From Metallyticus violacea (Eukaryota > Arthropoda > Insecta > Mantodea > Metallyticidae): DNA of 64,000 bases. The stretch spans positions 139,849,001 to 139,913,000 of the forward strand of contig CM060831.1 in assembly GCA_030762175.1 (NCBI GenBank), read 5' to 3'. Positions 1-11,061 of this stretch are shown here, piece by piece. Within the stretch, counting starts at the first letter, position 1. Each line of letters opens with the position of its first letter. The translations under genes were made by a program, and so were the position numbers. The notes below the pieces were generated by a model that saw only the letters and a program-made list of their open reading frames with translations, did not search any database and had not been told where the DNA came from.

Positions 1-343
1 CTGGAGCACGGATCCACCTTCCTTTGAAATTAATTCCTCCCCTCTTTAACTATTTTAAACGATCTTCGAGTTATGCTGTAGGTAAGAACAAACTGTCCAT
101 AGGCTTCTGCTGAAGATTTGTTTAGACGAAAGCAGCATATTGTTCGTCTCGTGTCACGTCCATTTTACTATAGGCGGAACTGAACATTTCTCAACTAGCG
201 CCCCTCTCACGTACGGAAACCGGAAGTGGCAACAGGGAAAATTGTACCACCTGCACATTACATACTATGTTAATAAATATTGTAATTTTAGTAAGAGAAA
301 TTATGTCTGTAAAATATGATTATTATTTATTGAATATCCCTCG
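1..343 (-). mobile_element. Mariner-like element, 5' part, running off the left edge of the window
   Basis: The stretch matches 33780-34109 over its whole length: both read, on the minus strand, a transposase N-terminus followed by a 5' untranslated part and a terminal repeat. The outer end on the plus strand is ccctcg followed by TA (344-345), so read from the minus strand the element starts CGAGGGATATTCAATAAA after a TA target, as expected of a mariner end. A degraded peptide close to EGRQLISKEDGS, clear in the sister copy, is visible in the first 60 bases with stops. The catalytic region lies outside the window. Seen: similarity and end. Inferred: mariner family. Confidence 0.6.
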
Positions 344-449
344 TAGATGGAATGAAGGTAGATGATAAAATTGTATTAAATTATTGGAAGTGAAGTACAA
401 CCCGGCATTTGCCCTTAAATAAATGTTGTAATTCTGTTTAATGAGCACA

Positions 450-1340
450 TCTTTATTTTAATGGATGATCACATGCTTTATGAATGCGCCAAGGTTCTTT
501 TATGTGTGCCTTAAATTGCTATCTTATGGATGAACTCTTAACTTGATTGTGACTGATGAACTTTTTTTTTCATGAACGAACTTATATTGTAATGTTCATT
601 TTGAGAATGGTGTACGATCTAACATTTTTACATGTCCCAAAATTCCTCTCTTACAACAAATTTTTCTATGAATGAGCAGAGAAAATTTAATTTTAGTGAA
701 TGAACGCAGATTTTAACCTTGCTTAAAAACACAGATTTTATTTGTGATAAATGAGTACAGATTTTTATTGTGACTAATGTAAACAAAGGATTTTATTTTC
801 TATGAATGAACATGACTTTTTATTTCGATTGATAAACACATTTTTTATAACGATTAACGATCACAGATTTTTTTTTTCAGTTAATGAATTCAGATCTTTA
901 ATTTGGTTTCATGAATACACATTTTTTGTTTCTCTTACCAGCCTAAATGTTTTATTTCGACTAATGAACAAAATATTTATTGATAAATGAGCACAGATAT
1001 TTATGTAATTATTGAGCATAGATTTTTTTTTATTTCGATTCGTGAGTATGCGTTTATTATTTTGATTAATGAACGCAGATTTATATATTGTTAGTTAGAT
1101 AAGATTTTTATTTGAAAATAAGCACACATTTTTTTTTTTTTTTTTTTGCTCTTAATGAACACAGACATATTTCAATTTGTGAACATAGATCTTTAATTTC
1201 GTTTAATAGTCACGTGATTATATTGTTTAAAGAATATATTTTATTACGATGAGTGAGCACAAAATTTTTTATGCAAATGGAGCACATATTTTATAAACGA
1301 ACAGAGATATTTATTTCAATTTGTAAACAATTCAATTAAC
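450..1340. repeat. Degenerate AT-rich minisatellite, unit about 30-45 bp
   Basis: A loose word, roughly aatgaacacagattttta followed by tttcgatt, recurs about twenty times with substitutions and length changes (for example near 690, 745, 800, 850, 985, 1010, 1065, 1150, 1250, 1300). The spacing is irregular and the copies are old. Short ORFs here (for example 802-990) are products of the repeat and not genes. No function is visible. Confidence 0.7.
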
Positions 1341-1409
1341 TTGCTTATTTATCACAAAACAACCAGTTGAACGTCCTTATACTCCCAAAAATGTTTACGG
1401 GTTTTTTGT

Positions 1410-2049
1410 TTAGCAGCGATAACAACGAACGCTTTAAGCGCGTGGTTTTATAATGCCTGTATGCTAGAAACTGTTAAGAGATATAGTATTCACAGAAGAA
1501 CCATTAAGAATTTACATTTATTGAAAGTTATTTTGAGCACTTTAAAGTCATAAAAGGGTTGATTCATTGTACTTTATTAAGCATCTTAACCTATCATGCT
1601 TCATTTTAAAACAAACTATAGGTTCTTAACAGTTCAGATTTCAGAAAATGTTTAAAATGAACGTTATGTAGGAGAATCGAATTTCGAAGAAAATCATTCC
1701 GTTTATAATATCCCAGTTGTCCAGCACGCTCCCTCATGCGCTATCTGAGAGGCCGTTCTGGCGAATTCCTAAGGAATGTAACTTACTGTATCCATGAACC
1801 GATTTTTGAAAAAGGCTTCAAATCTCCACCGATCCTACTTAGTAGGCACCGAAAATTACAATGAAAAAAATTATATGCATATGTGTATGTGTGTGTTCGT
1901 TTAGGGGTCGCAATTTTTGTTTTTTTCTCAGCGAAACTCGGCATATAACCATCAATCAACAAACAATTTGTCAAGTTTGTTAACCAGCAAAATTGGATAT
2001 TTGGGGTGGGGGTTAACCTAGAGCGATTTTTAACAAAAAATTAAAAATC

Positions 2050-2088
<39 letters not shown>

Positions 2089-2565
2089 TAACAATGATTA
2101 GGAAAGCAGAAAAGGATAAAACACTAAGAAAAAGTCACAGATTAGACTTGTCTTCTTGCCATTGAAAAACTCTTAGGTAGTTCGAAATATAGCGATTGCA
2201 AATCTGTGACTTTTTCTTAGTGTTTTATCCTTTTCTGCTCTTCTAATCACTGTTAATTTAGTTATATTGTTAATAGTGTTATATTATTTTTCATTATTTA
2301 TCTCATATATATATATATATATATTCCCTCAACGAAACTCGGTATATTTCTTTAAATAAATTGATAAAAGTATTTTCCAAAAACGAGGGCAATCGAACGA
2401 TTAGGACTGAAGGTATACCTGAAAAGAGTGGGAATTAAAGTGAAATTTAAAAATCGCTCTAGTGACCGCAATTTAAAATTTTTTAAAGAAACTCGGTATA
2501 TGCCATTAAATAATGAAAACCGTTGCTCAAAATCAGTGAAATAATTGGATAATCCATCGTAGGAA
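1410..2565 (+). repeat. Left arm of the 3-kb inverted repeat
   Basis: Outer part 1410-2045, then an inserted (TA)n fold-back, then the inner part 2326-2565. The inner part pairs with 3690-3945: both carry gaaactcggtatat or its complement, gggcaatcga and gaaatttaaaaatcg in matching order. The insertion must be younger than the arm, because the opposite arm lacks it. Confidence 0.7.
2049..2325 (+). mobile_element. Small (TA)n-flanked fold-back element, copy 1
   Basis: A (TA)n run (about 2054-2085) is followed by aattaacaatgattagg and an arm containing gataaaacactaagaaaa. A short loop and the inverted arm ending ctgttaattta (about 2188-2260) follow, then a tail with attgttaatagtgtta and a second (AT)n run (2304-2325). 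Arms are about 60 bp, nearly perfect. Related copies are at 29390-29620 and, in the opposite orientation with a long loop, at 44329-44822. It interrupts the left arm of the 3-kb fold-back. No coding capacity. Confidence 0.75.
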
Positions 2566-3629
2566 TTTTTGTGTGGTATAAGCTTTTGATTTTTCGGAAT
2601 TTGAAACTAGATTGCCATTTATATGTAAGAATCTGCTCCCAAGTTATTATTTATTTCTGTTCTTTAAGTAAATATACGATTAAAGTAAATAGACAAAGGA
2701 GACACAGGAAACTTGTGAACTGTAAAGCAGTTTATTCTTTAATATTAGAATAAAGGAGCTATATTTTCAGTGTTTCGTAATTAATATCACATTTCATTAC
2801 GCAGTACTTTTATACAGCACAAAATGTGGTACAGCAAACTCACACGGTCATGTACGGGAACAAAAGTAGGTTATAACCGCATCGCTCCTTTGTTTTAATA
2901 ATTTATTTTGTTTTCCTTCGAGATGAAAAGCTTGTGCATGTACGGAAACGAAAGAGAGAAAAAAAAAATGACATGCAATGTGCGCATTTTCGCGGTCGGG
3001 ATAAGCCACTAAAATAAAATAAAAAAATAATAAAAAACAAGGAAGAATTTCCACTCGGAAGCCGTGTTTCTCACCTAATTAAATCCGCTTGCTCTCTCCT
3101 GGCATCATTACATAGTGGGCTTTTTGCAGGCGTTCCAACATTGAAGCAGCAAAAACTGCATTTGACCTGATCGTAACGTTCTCATTAGACAGAACAGCTA
3201 CCGAACTCTTAGTAGCGAAATTCAACGGCAGGGAGCTGGAATGTTATTTCTTCAGCTGCGATGCTTGTTTCTTCCTCTCTATTCCTGTTTTCTTTTCCTC
3301 TTTTGCTCACTAACATTTTAGCAATAACAGCTTTAAAAACCGATACAGTAATACACATACACGCGCGCACATAGTGACCCATATAAAGTGCTAACGAATA
3401 TCTCTTAAATGGATCGATGTAACTAAATGCCAAATATCATTAGACATAAGTCCGTCACACGCGGAGTTTCGTTGCGAAAAACGAACAAACAAACAAAAAA
3501 TAATGCCAAGAAAAATAAATGCTAGGACTCAATGTGATGGTGCTCTATAAATTGTTTTGGATCCATAAATGGTGACAAGTTATCTGAAGATTTTAATTCC
3601 TGTAGGTACAGCAATAATTAAAGTTTTTC

Positions 3630-4560
3630 CTAGAACGATTTTTAAATTTTGAGTTACAGGTTAAACCCGCTCCTAATATTCCGATCTCACTGTTTTTCAG
3701 CAACTATTTTTATTGTTTTATTTAAATGGCATATACCAAGTTTCCTTTAAAGAAAATTAAAATTGCGACTTCTAGGACGATTTTTAAATTTCGCTTTAAC
3801 TCTCACTTTTTTTTTCTTTCAGGTTTTCCCTTAGCTCGATTGCCCTGATTTTCGGAAAATAATTTAATCAATTTATTGTAAGAAATATACTGAGTTTCGT
3901 TGAGAAACAAATATTTGATATTTAGTGTTTAATTTTTTTTCTTAAATTTTCGCTTTAGGTTAACCCCCAATAATCCATTTTGCTAGTTAACGAACTGGAC
4001 TAAATGTTTGTTAATTGATGGTTATATGCCGAGTTTCGTTGAGAAAAAACAAAGATTGTGACCCCTAGAGCGTTAACACACACATAAGCATATAGTTATT
4101 TCATTGTGTTTTTCGATGCCTAGTAAATAGAATCGATGTAGATTTGTAGACATTTTTCAAAAATCACTTCATGGGTACAATAGGTTTTACTCTTCAGAAT
4201 TCGCTAAAATGGCCTGTCAGATAGCGCCATGAGCGAGCATGGAGGACACGTGGGATATTTCAAACGGAATGATTTTACTTTGAAATTCGATTCTCGTAAA
4301 TAAATAAAGTAACGTTCATTTTAAACATTTTCTGTAATTTGAACTATTAAGAACCTATAGTTTGTTTGAAATGAAGCTGCTGAATAAAGTACAATGAATC
4401 AACCCTTTTATCACTTTAAAGTGCTTAAAATAATTTCCAACAAATGTAAATATTTATGGTTCTTATGGTTCTTCTTCTCTTAACAGTTTTTAGCATACAG
4501 GCTTTAAAAAACCATGCGCTTAACACGTTCATTGTTTCATATTTTTTTTGGTTGTAAAGT
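3630..4560 (-). repeat. Right arm of the 3-kb inverted repeat
   Basis: This is the reverse complement of the left arm with scattered mismatches and small indels. Sub-repeat units are marked by gagtttcgttgagaaa at about 3893 and 4030 and by cgatttttaaatttt at about 3637 and 3778. A further weak unit, gagtttcgttgcgaaaa, lies at about 3463, so the arm may reach further inward. Confidence 0.7.
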
Positions 4561-5048
4561 GCTGCATACAGAACCATTGCTTATACGTATTCCCATAAAA
4601 ATTAATCCAATGAGGTAGTGTCAAATGAACAGGCTGACCATGTGACTGGTCCAGCACATCCAATCAATCTATCTTGAATTTATCGTACATGATAAATAAC
4701 CAAATATATTGACTGGTCATTTCTTTGGATAGTGAATCAGATTCCAAAATATTTTAAAAAACATGTCTTCTTGATATTTTCACTTTTTATAAATCAAAGA
4801 ACACAAAACAATAAAAATACTAAGACATTATATTCCTTTGAAACAAGCAGTTTGGCCAAAATCAACTCATTCTGGCAAATACCAGGGTTCAACGTTAGGA
4901 CGTTTGTGAGTTTATACCTTTGGGCGATTCCTGAGGAAATGTTGAGCTTTCTTTCTTTAGTAATCGTTGTTACCGCGAAAAAGAGCCGTAGGCACATGCA
5001 TTTCGGACACGTCATCCACTCTCAGCTGTGATGTATAAATAATTGCAG
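4561..5048. other. No recognised feature
   Basis: AT-rich sequence outside the fold-back. An ORF at 4732-5031 resembles nothing I know and has ordinary AT-rich composition. It could be intronic sequence upstream of the candidate exon that follows. Confidence 0.4.
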
Positions 5049-5264
5049 TGTATTAATGCTGCAAGGCAGCTGGAGTTTCACCTTCATCGCGGGCATGGGA
5101 ACACAGCTAGGCGCCACTTTGTCAACCGCAGAGTCTACAACCTCACACTGAAACCTAACCTCAATGCTTTTGAGGTCGACGAGAAGAAACTCTTGACGGC
5201 AGCCTTTCATTCAGTCCAAGAGATGAAGGACGCTGGTGTCGGAGATGGGTTGTCAGGGAAGTAG
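5049..5264 (+). CDS. Unidentified GC-rich coding fragment, possible terminal exon
   Basis: About 71 codons end in TAG at 5262-5264. GC and codon third positions are much richer than in the flanks, which suggests real past or present coding. The frame reads through an AG at 5047-5048 (aataattgcag), a usable but pyrimidine-poor acceptor; from there the phase is 0 and the first residues are CINAARQLEFHLHRG. The peptide is polar and basic at first (RRHFVNRR), then NLTLKPNLNAFEVDEKKL and a helix-like end. There is no signal peptide or membrane segment. An AATAAA lies about 200 bp downstream (near 5463). I do not recognise the family. It may be the last exon of a gene, a gene fragment, or a processed pseudogene piece. 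Confidence 0.35.
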   Translation, partial: CINAARQLEFHLHRGHGNTARRHFVNRRVYNLTLKPNLNAFEVDEKKLLTAAFHSVQEMKDAGVGDGLSGK

Positions 5265-5829
5265 AGTAACTGGTTTTCATAACAAAGTTTTCTTGGGTTA
5301 AAAAAAGAATAAGGACGTTGGGATTTGTTACTTTTTGCAAGGGATTCCTTGAAACTTCATTCACAGTAAAAATATTATGTATAAAACAGCTATGTTCCAT
5401 TTTTTACTTACGACTCTGAAAACCCCGTTTATCTAAGCCACCGTGAGTAAGGTCCAATTCATAATAAAAACATAAACTTGAACTTGAGAACATGAAAGTT
5501 CCTCTACCATTTATGATCATAAGTTGTACATATTAGGTGCAACGAATCAGAAACGAAGGGAGTTTTGGAGCAAATAATGTTGCACCTAATCCGTCGAACA
5601 AAGAAGAATGCATTAAAAGAAGTGTTCATAGCCTCTTAATACGAGTCCACGTTTCTCCAAATTTTGAAGTGCATGAGAATAAACCTATCTCAGTTTCATG
5701 CAATGTTTGTTTTGATTGCCCTTTAACCATCTGGGTTTCAGTGATTAGCTGTAGAGTAAAAAAATAAAACAAACCAACAATACAACAATAAACAAGCCAT
5801 TTTAAGAGGCTTATTACTCTTCTCATTAT
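5265..5829. other. No recognised feature
   Basis: AT-rich. Possible 3' flank of the preceding coding fragment. Near 5770-5829 the sequence becomes the outer flank of the antisense transposase remnant. Confidence 0.3.
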
Positions 5830-6230
5830 CAAATGAGGTGTTGAGGTGTTGAAACTGCCCGCCTACATTCCCCACATATTTTTAGCATTATTCATCACTC
5901 GCTGTAGTTCATTTTGAGAAACCCGGACAATTTCCCGATTATCTTTGAGTTCTGTGGTTTACGGGCTAGTCTTGTTGTGCACGACATTTTTTAATGTTCC
6001 CCAGAGATAATAATCGCAGGCTAATAAATCGGAAGGGGACCAAGGGGGACACACATCCCTACTGATTGCTCCGTCTTGTAGAAACACATTGTGAATTGCT
6101 CTTATGGAATTATTTGCAGTGTGAGCAGTAGCAGAGTCCTGTTGAAAAAATGCATGATCACGCTTCCTTTCGGTTAATTCTCTGAAAAAATGGGTTAGTG
6201 TGTTAATCACATAAGTAACAGAATCAACTA
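5830..6230 (-). pseudogene. Tc1/mariner-type DDE transposase remnant (C-terminal half)
   Basis: On the minus strand the frame 6210-5959 contains FFQQDSATAHTA, the block around the second catalytic aspartate, then PPWSPSDLLACDYYLWGTLK, the block usually read as PPRSPDLxxxDxFLWGxLK. Lower down, GQFQHL at the C-terminus (about 5850) matches the usual GGHFQHL ending. These are hallmarks of the insect transposases close to Tc1/mariner that end in GG[HQ][FV]xxL. The N-terminal DNA-binding part is missing and later frames are shifted. It is dead. A more decayed relative lies at 17070-17560. Confidence 0.75.
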
Positions 6231-7053
6231 TATGCTAAAAAGTTGGTGTTATCATTCACCACTGAGTCAACACACATGGATCTACATAAAGACACGCTGA
6301 GCCGTTGTAAACACACGAGGCGTATACACTTTATGTATACTGTCCAATTAAGAAACGAACAACACAACACATACCCGGGAACAGTTGCGCTAAGACTGCA
6401 ACATTCAGCAAGTAAGCAAGCAGGATTACTACCTCCTACAAGGCATGGCAATCGAATAGGGGCTCGCCCATGGAAAATGGCCAGCATCATTGATCGCATA
6501 TATATGGCATATGTAAATAGATTTTTTATTGAGTCATTAGAAGATCAAAATCAGCTGGTAGCCATTTGATGTTGTGAATGAGATTACTGCTATTTGTTTA
6601 GGTTTGGTGAGATGGATATGTGCTTTAGGTTTTAGATGAACCCAAGTGTTTTCTATAGCTGAATTAATGGAAAGATTATCCAGAACTCTCATTTCAAAAC
6701 TTATTTAAAAAAATAATAATTTAAGCAAAATAAAGCACATATCTTAAGGTAAAGAGGAAAAAATTTTACCACCAGTGGTAATTACCTTTAGGTTTCAATC
6801 TCTCAATCCTGCCACCTTCACTCTCAAAATTTAAATTGCACCCGATCTTAAGATAGTTAACTTTTAAAAACTATTTAACAATTAACACATCTTTTGTTTT
6901 CCATCGTTAGCTGGATATCTGGATTTGTATTATTATTGGACAGAATTAATACAGTATTTGAGGTGTAGGACGATAGCATAATAAATATCTTTTGGATAAT
7001 GTTACAATTACTAATATGGTAATAGTCTATTTCTGAACTCTAAGCCTCATGTC
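6231..7053. other. No recognised feature
   Basis: A 108-codon ORF at 6243-6569 and its antisense partner have no familiar motif and probably arise by chance. The rest is AT-rich. Confidence 0.3.
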
Positions 7054-7331
7054 GGTCCTGGTGGTCTAGTGTATCCTAAACCCAAGATCCTGGATTCAAA
7101 CCCGGCCAGAATCAGTGGATTTTTTCGGGTGTAAAAAATTCTAATTATGGCTCCCTTCGAAAGGGAAGTAAGCCGTCCGTCCCGTTTCGTAGATTTACGG
7201 CAAAAAAAAAAAAAAAAAAGCCTGAAAGAAGTCTCTGAGCAAAATTTATCGGCCGTTTCACGCCCTGAATTGAATAGGATGCTGATGATCTGAGAGGTTA
7301 AAGAGGTTAAATAAATCAAATAAATAAAAAA
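7054..7331 (+). mobile_element. SINE family 1 (tRNA-derived), divergent full-length copy
   Basis: Starts with the tRNA-like head GGTCCTGGTGGTCTAGTG. Part of the anticodon arm is lost, and the B-box-like gattcaaaccc follows. The body retains gggaagtaa, a pure A run where other copies have cacgaaaaagaacctc, then gcaaaatttatcggccgttt and the 3' part gctgatgatctgag. It ends in ataaatcaaataaat. RNA polymerase III-type A and B boxes are weak. Confidence 0.85.
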
Positions 7332-8989
7332 TAAGCTGAGCCGCGTGTTTGTAGGATTATGGTTAAAATTCAAATAACAGTAAATACAAAACACAGATGC
7401 GATAATAGTTGAATCGTTTTTTAAAAGTATATAAGTAGGGGTGTCATTACACGTTTCAAAATAGCGGTGACTGGTAGTGGGGTGAAACCTAAAAGGTAAT
7501 CAAAAATGATTAATTTCTCCCCTAATGTTTAAATTGATGTGTTTTTAATTACATTTAAATTATTAAAACTAGCAATATTTGAAGTAAAAACTGTACACCA
7601 AAAGGCTGGAGTTGGCCTTGCCAACTAAATTGAACGTTAGTGCACAGTAGTATGTTCAATAGAACTGTGTAACATTTGAATTTTGCGATTATATTTATAA
7701 ATATAGTGCCGTGACCAGATAACTAGCATTGCACTATATGCCTGAGGTTGATCTTAGCGATATTATTGTGAACATTTTGGCAAATTAGGGGAGCATCTGT
7801 AGATTTCATCTGGGCACTTGTTTTTGTGAAGCCATAACCGTCCGATACTGTGCTGACTTCCTTTGTGAGCTTGCCCCTGGAAGAAATTTTCGAGAGGAGT
7901 AATAAGATGGCAGTACATAGTCACATTCAAATATTAGCCTGCTTAAAACTAACACGACTCCCTCATATGTTTGTGTTTATGGAATAAAATATTAATATAA
8001 TGGGTATCTAATATGAAAATAAGTCAAATGTATTTTCTCCATCATTCATCAAATTGCAAATACTGTTATTATCAATGTAATTTATAAACCCTTGTAAATG
8101 CCTGACATCTAGCACGACTCGACTATAATAAGAATACAAAAGAACAGTTACAAACAGTGACTAGTGAAATTTATGTGATTATGTACAGTTACAAGTTTTA
8201 CAATGGTATGACATCTTGGACTAAAATGCTTTTGGATTGAAGAGTGCTTAGTTGCGAGTGTTTGTGGGTCCAGAAATGACCTCACAGTGGGCAGAAAATG
8301 CATATCTATGAGTAGTTGTAACTGACATTCTGAAACGGCTTTCTTGGTTCTGGCAGCACCGTCTGCCACCTCTTAAATAGACACGAAAATGAGCAATGTT
8401 AAACCATCACATTCTGGGGTTTGCTATTCAGAGTCTAATGTTCGTTCCTAATTGTTTTATCCCGCAGAAAGAACTGTAAATGCAACAATAAACACCTAAA
8501 CATTTGTTTGCCATTTTTTATACCTCGTTGTACATCTTAAAAAATGTAGTATTTTCTTGCGACTTTGCATTGTTTAATCATATTAGCCATTGCTAGTCAA
8601 CTACAAGCCATATGGAAATAGGACGAGAATTTGCATTGTACAGTCAACAGGAATTGGAGCATTCGCCTGGCAACTGCTGTTAATGACAATATACATAACT
8701 TGAATGACCTGGTAAACCACCTTTCGTAGTGGAGGACAGTGTTATGAATTACAATAATATGCATTGTACTACAGAATGTCAACCTCTGAGAAACTGTTGG
8801 TGCTTAAAACTGCACGACAGCGCAATGAAAAACTCGGGAAAATAATCTCACCAAGATCAAAATAGACATTTATTGAAAGTATAAACACAGAATAATATAA
8901 CTCTTTATTAATGAAAAATTTTATTTAAGATAATAATTTCATTATCACTAAAGTAAAGTGCTTGAGATTTCTTGCCATTTCGGAAGGCT
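7332..8989. other. No recognised feature
   Basis: About 1.6 kb of AT-rich single-copy-looking DNA. Short ORFs (for example 8148-8369 and 8597-8782, minus) show no known motif or splice-site context. Confidence 0.3.
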
Positions 8990-9283
8990 TTTTTTTTTTT
9001 TTTTTTTTTTTTACGGACGCTCTTTAACAGCTCAGGTCATCAGCGTCCATTCAACTCAGGGCGTGAAACGGCCGACAAATTTTGCTCAGAGGCCTCCCTT
9101 TCAGGCTTGAGGTTCTTTTTCGTGCCGTAAATGTACGACACGGGACCCACGGCTTTACTTCCCTTCCGAAGGAAGCCACACTTAGGATTTTACGCCCGAA
9201 AAAATCCATCGGTCCTGGCCGGGTTTGAACCCGCGATCTTGTGTTTAAAAGGCAAATATGGTTACCACTACACCACCAAGACC
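8990..9283 (-). mobile_element. SINE family 1, full length, antisense
   Basis: Complete copy read on the minus strand: head GGTCTTGGTGGTGTAGTGG at 9283, B box GGGTTCAAACCC, the body hairpin around cttccttcggaaggg, then gcctctgagcaaaatttgtc and ggacgctgatgacctgagc. The tail is an A-rich run, seen here as a T run of about 20 at 8992-9012. The long pure tail suggests a comparatively young insertion. Confidence 0.9.
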
Positions 9284-10770
9284 GACACACATTCACTTTT
9301 CAGGACAACTTGGAAATGTTGATCAAGACAAAGTAAAGTAATTTTTAATAGTCCTGACGAATGAACAAAAGATGAACACCCATCACTTGTTTTTGAGGAT
9401 TGCGAAAAAGTAAAGCTTGAACAAGTTCTCTGCGGCTTTACTATATCGCAGTTCGATGTCAGGCCATATACCAGTAAGTTGGTCTTCAAGCAGAGCACAA
9501 ATTGTAAATAAAGCAGCGCGGGAAACATAATCTCAGGTATTTTTGAAAAAATTAATTGGACTAAAGACTCACTCTTATTCTAAATAACGTATTAAAATGT
9601 CATATTGTTCGGTAAAAATGTATTTGATGCATCATCTACATCAAGAGATAAAATTCCTGTACATAGTTTATATATCTTTGTGAAATGTTGATATGCTGCA
9701 GCATTCCCTTTCACAAGATAAAACATTTTACTTTCAAATATTCCTCTTCAGAAATACATAGGAAGAAACATTCCTGGTCAATCACCTTTAAGTAAATGCT
9801 ATTTATTACCTTGCTATTATGTAAGGTACGAAAACACTAGTAATAAATACATAAATGAAATGACGTATACGGTGATATACTGGAAATCTTTTGAATGGAA
9901 AATATAAATATAAATGAACGACAGGGAGAGACAATAAAAATAACCCGTCTTTTATTTCAACGAATTATAAATAAAATAAACTAAATTGGACCGGTGATGG
10001 TCTTTTCTCGCCGATATATAGCTCGTATCTTGCTTGCAACATCTTACTTCGCTACTATGCAATCCGCGTAAGATTTGACAATAAGGAGGTAGTCATAATC
10101 TACCCAAACCCTGAAAAGAGAGAAAAATATACATTCTTTTAACAACTCCTTCAGGTACAGTACTAAATGTTTCCTCCAAAATGAAAATTCTTATTTTAAT
10201 TAAATGACGCCTACATATTAAAAGAGACCGGTTGGCTTTTCAATGGAGTGCTGTACACATTTTAAGTCTTCTTTGAACTATTCATATACTGGGTCGTTTA
10301 AGGGTAAAGTATATGACATTGTGATATCCTCATGTCTGGAAATCGATAACAAGAGTCCATAATTACAATGTCAATCACTCCGGGCAGGAGGAAAAGGCAT
10401 GTGCATCATTATCTCACTTGCTTTGCTCAAGGGCTTTGGATATGCGCTGTGAATTCTGCGCTGGCATTATTACGAGCACCCAGCGAGAGATAAAAATAAA
10501 CACGAAAGAAAAAGAAAATCGATTAAAATTAAAAACAAGCACGGAAAGTTGTTGATATCTTGACAGACGCCATACCAAATAAATTGCTGGAGTCTTCAAC
10601 AAAGCACGGTTATTTGTCTTGTCATTTAAAGACGAAAACTGCGACGTTGTGCTTCTCACTGAAAGGATTCTCTTACGCTGCGTTTTTCTTGTAAAATTCC
10701 CTTCAAATGGGACGTAGTATTAAAATGAAATGCGTTTTGTACATTTACAACTGATATTTCATCGATGAAC
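9284..10770. other. No recognised feature
   Basis: AT-rich DNA with no motif-bearing ORF. The minus ORF 10414-10659 is not recognised. Confidence 0.3.
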
Positions 10771-11061
10771 GTAATTTTTTTTTTCGGACGCTCTTTAACA
10801 TCTCAGGTCATCAGCGTCCCATTCAATTCAGGGCGTGAAACGGCCGACAAATTTTGCTCAGAGGCCTCTTCTTTCAGGCTTGAGGTTCTTTTTCGTGCCG
10901 TAAATGTACGACACGGGACCCATGGCTTTACTTCCCTTCCGAAGGAAGCCATACTTAGGATTTTTACGCCCGAAAAAATCCATCGATCATGACCGGGTTT
11001 GAACCCGCGATCTTGGGTTTAGGAGGCAAGTATGGTTGCCACTACACCACCAGGACCGACT
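10771..11061 (-). mobile_element. SINE family 1, full length, with target-site duplication
   Basis: Full copy on the minus strand, head CCAGGACC complement at 11051-11057. The word gatgaac occurs at both borders (10764-10770 and 11062-11068), consistent with a short target duplication. The acceptor-stem halves GGTCCTG and CAGGACC are both intact. Confidence 0.9.

Larger units (their letters stand above)
1410..4560. mobile_element. Large fold-back (long inverted-repeat) element, about 3.1 kb
   Basis: The left part (about 1410-2565) is the imperfect reverse complement of the right part (about 3630-4560). Landmarks pair in order from outside in: a word near 1425 ending in ttaagcgc with its complement near 4510-4530; tgcctgtatgcta (1454) with tagcatacaggct (4490); actataggttcttaacag (1615) with its complement (4355); ggttaaccta near 2012 with taggttaaccccc near 3955. 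Within each arm a sub-repeat of about 150-250 bp returns about three times, marked by cgatttttaa then gaaactcggtatat. The middle (about 2566-3630) has no recognisable coding region. Long inverted arms built of sub-repeats are known for Foldback- and Galileo-type elements (P superfamily); assignment here is inference. A smaller fold-back sits in the left arm at 2049-2325. Confidence 0.75.

Noticed and set aside
6243..6569. 108-codon plus-strand ORF as a gene
   Set aside because: No motif, mixed composition, overlapping antisense ORF, and adjacent to a broken transposase.
7047..7394. 115-codon minus-strand ORF
   Set aside because: It is the antisense of a SINE family 1 copy.
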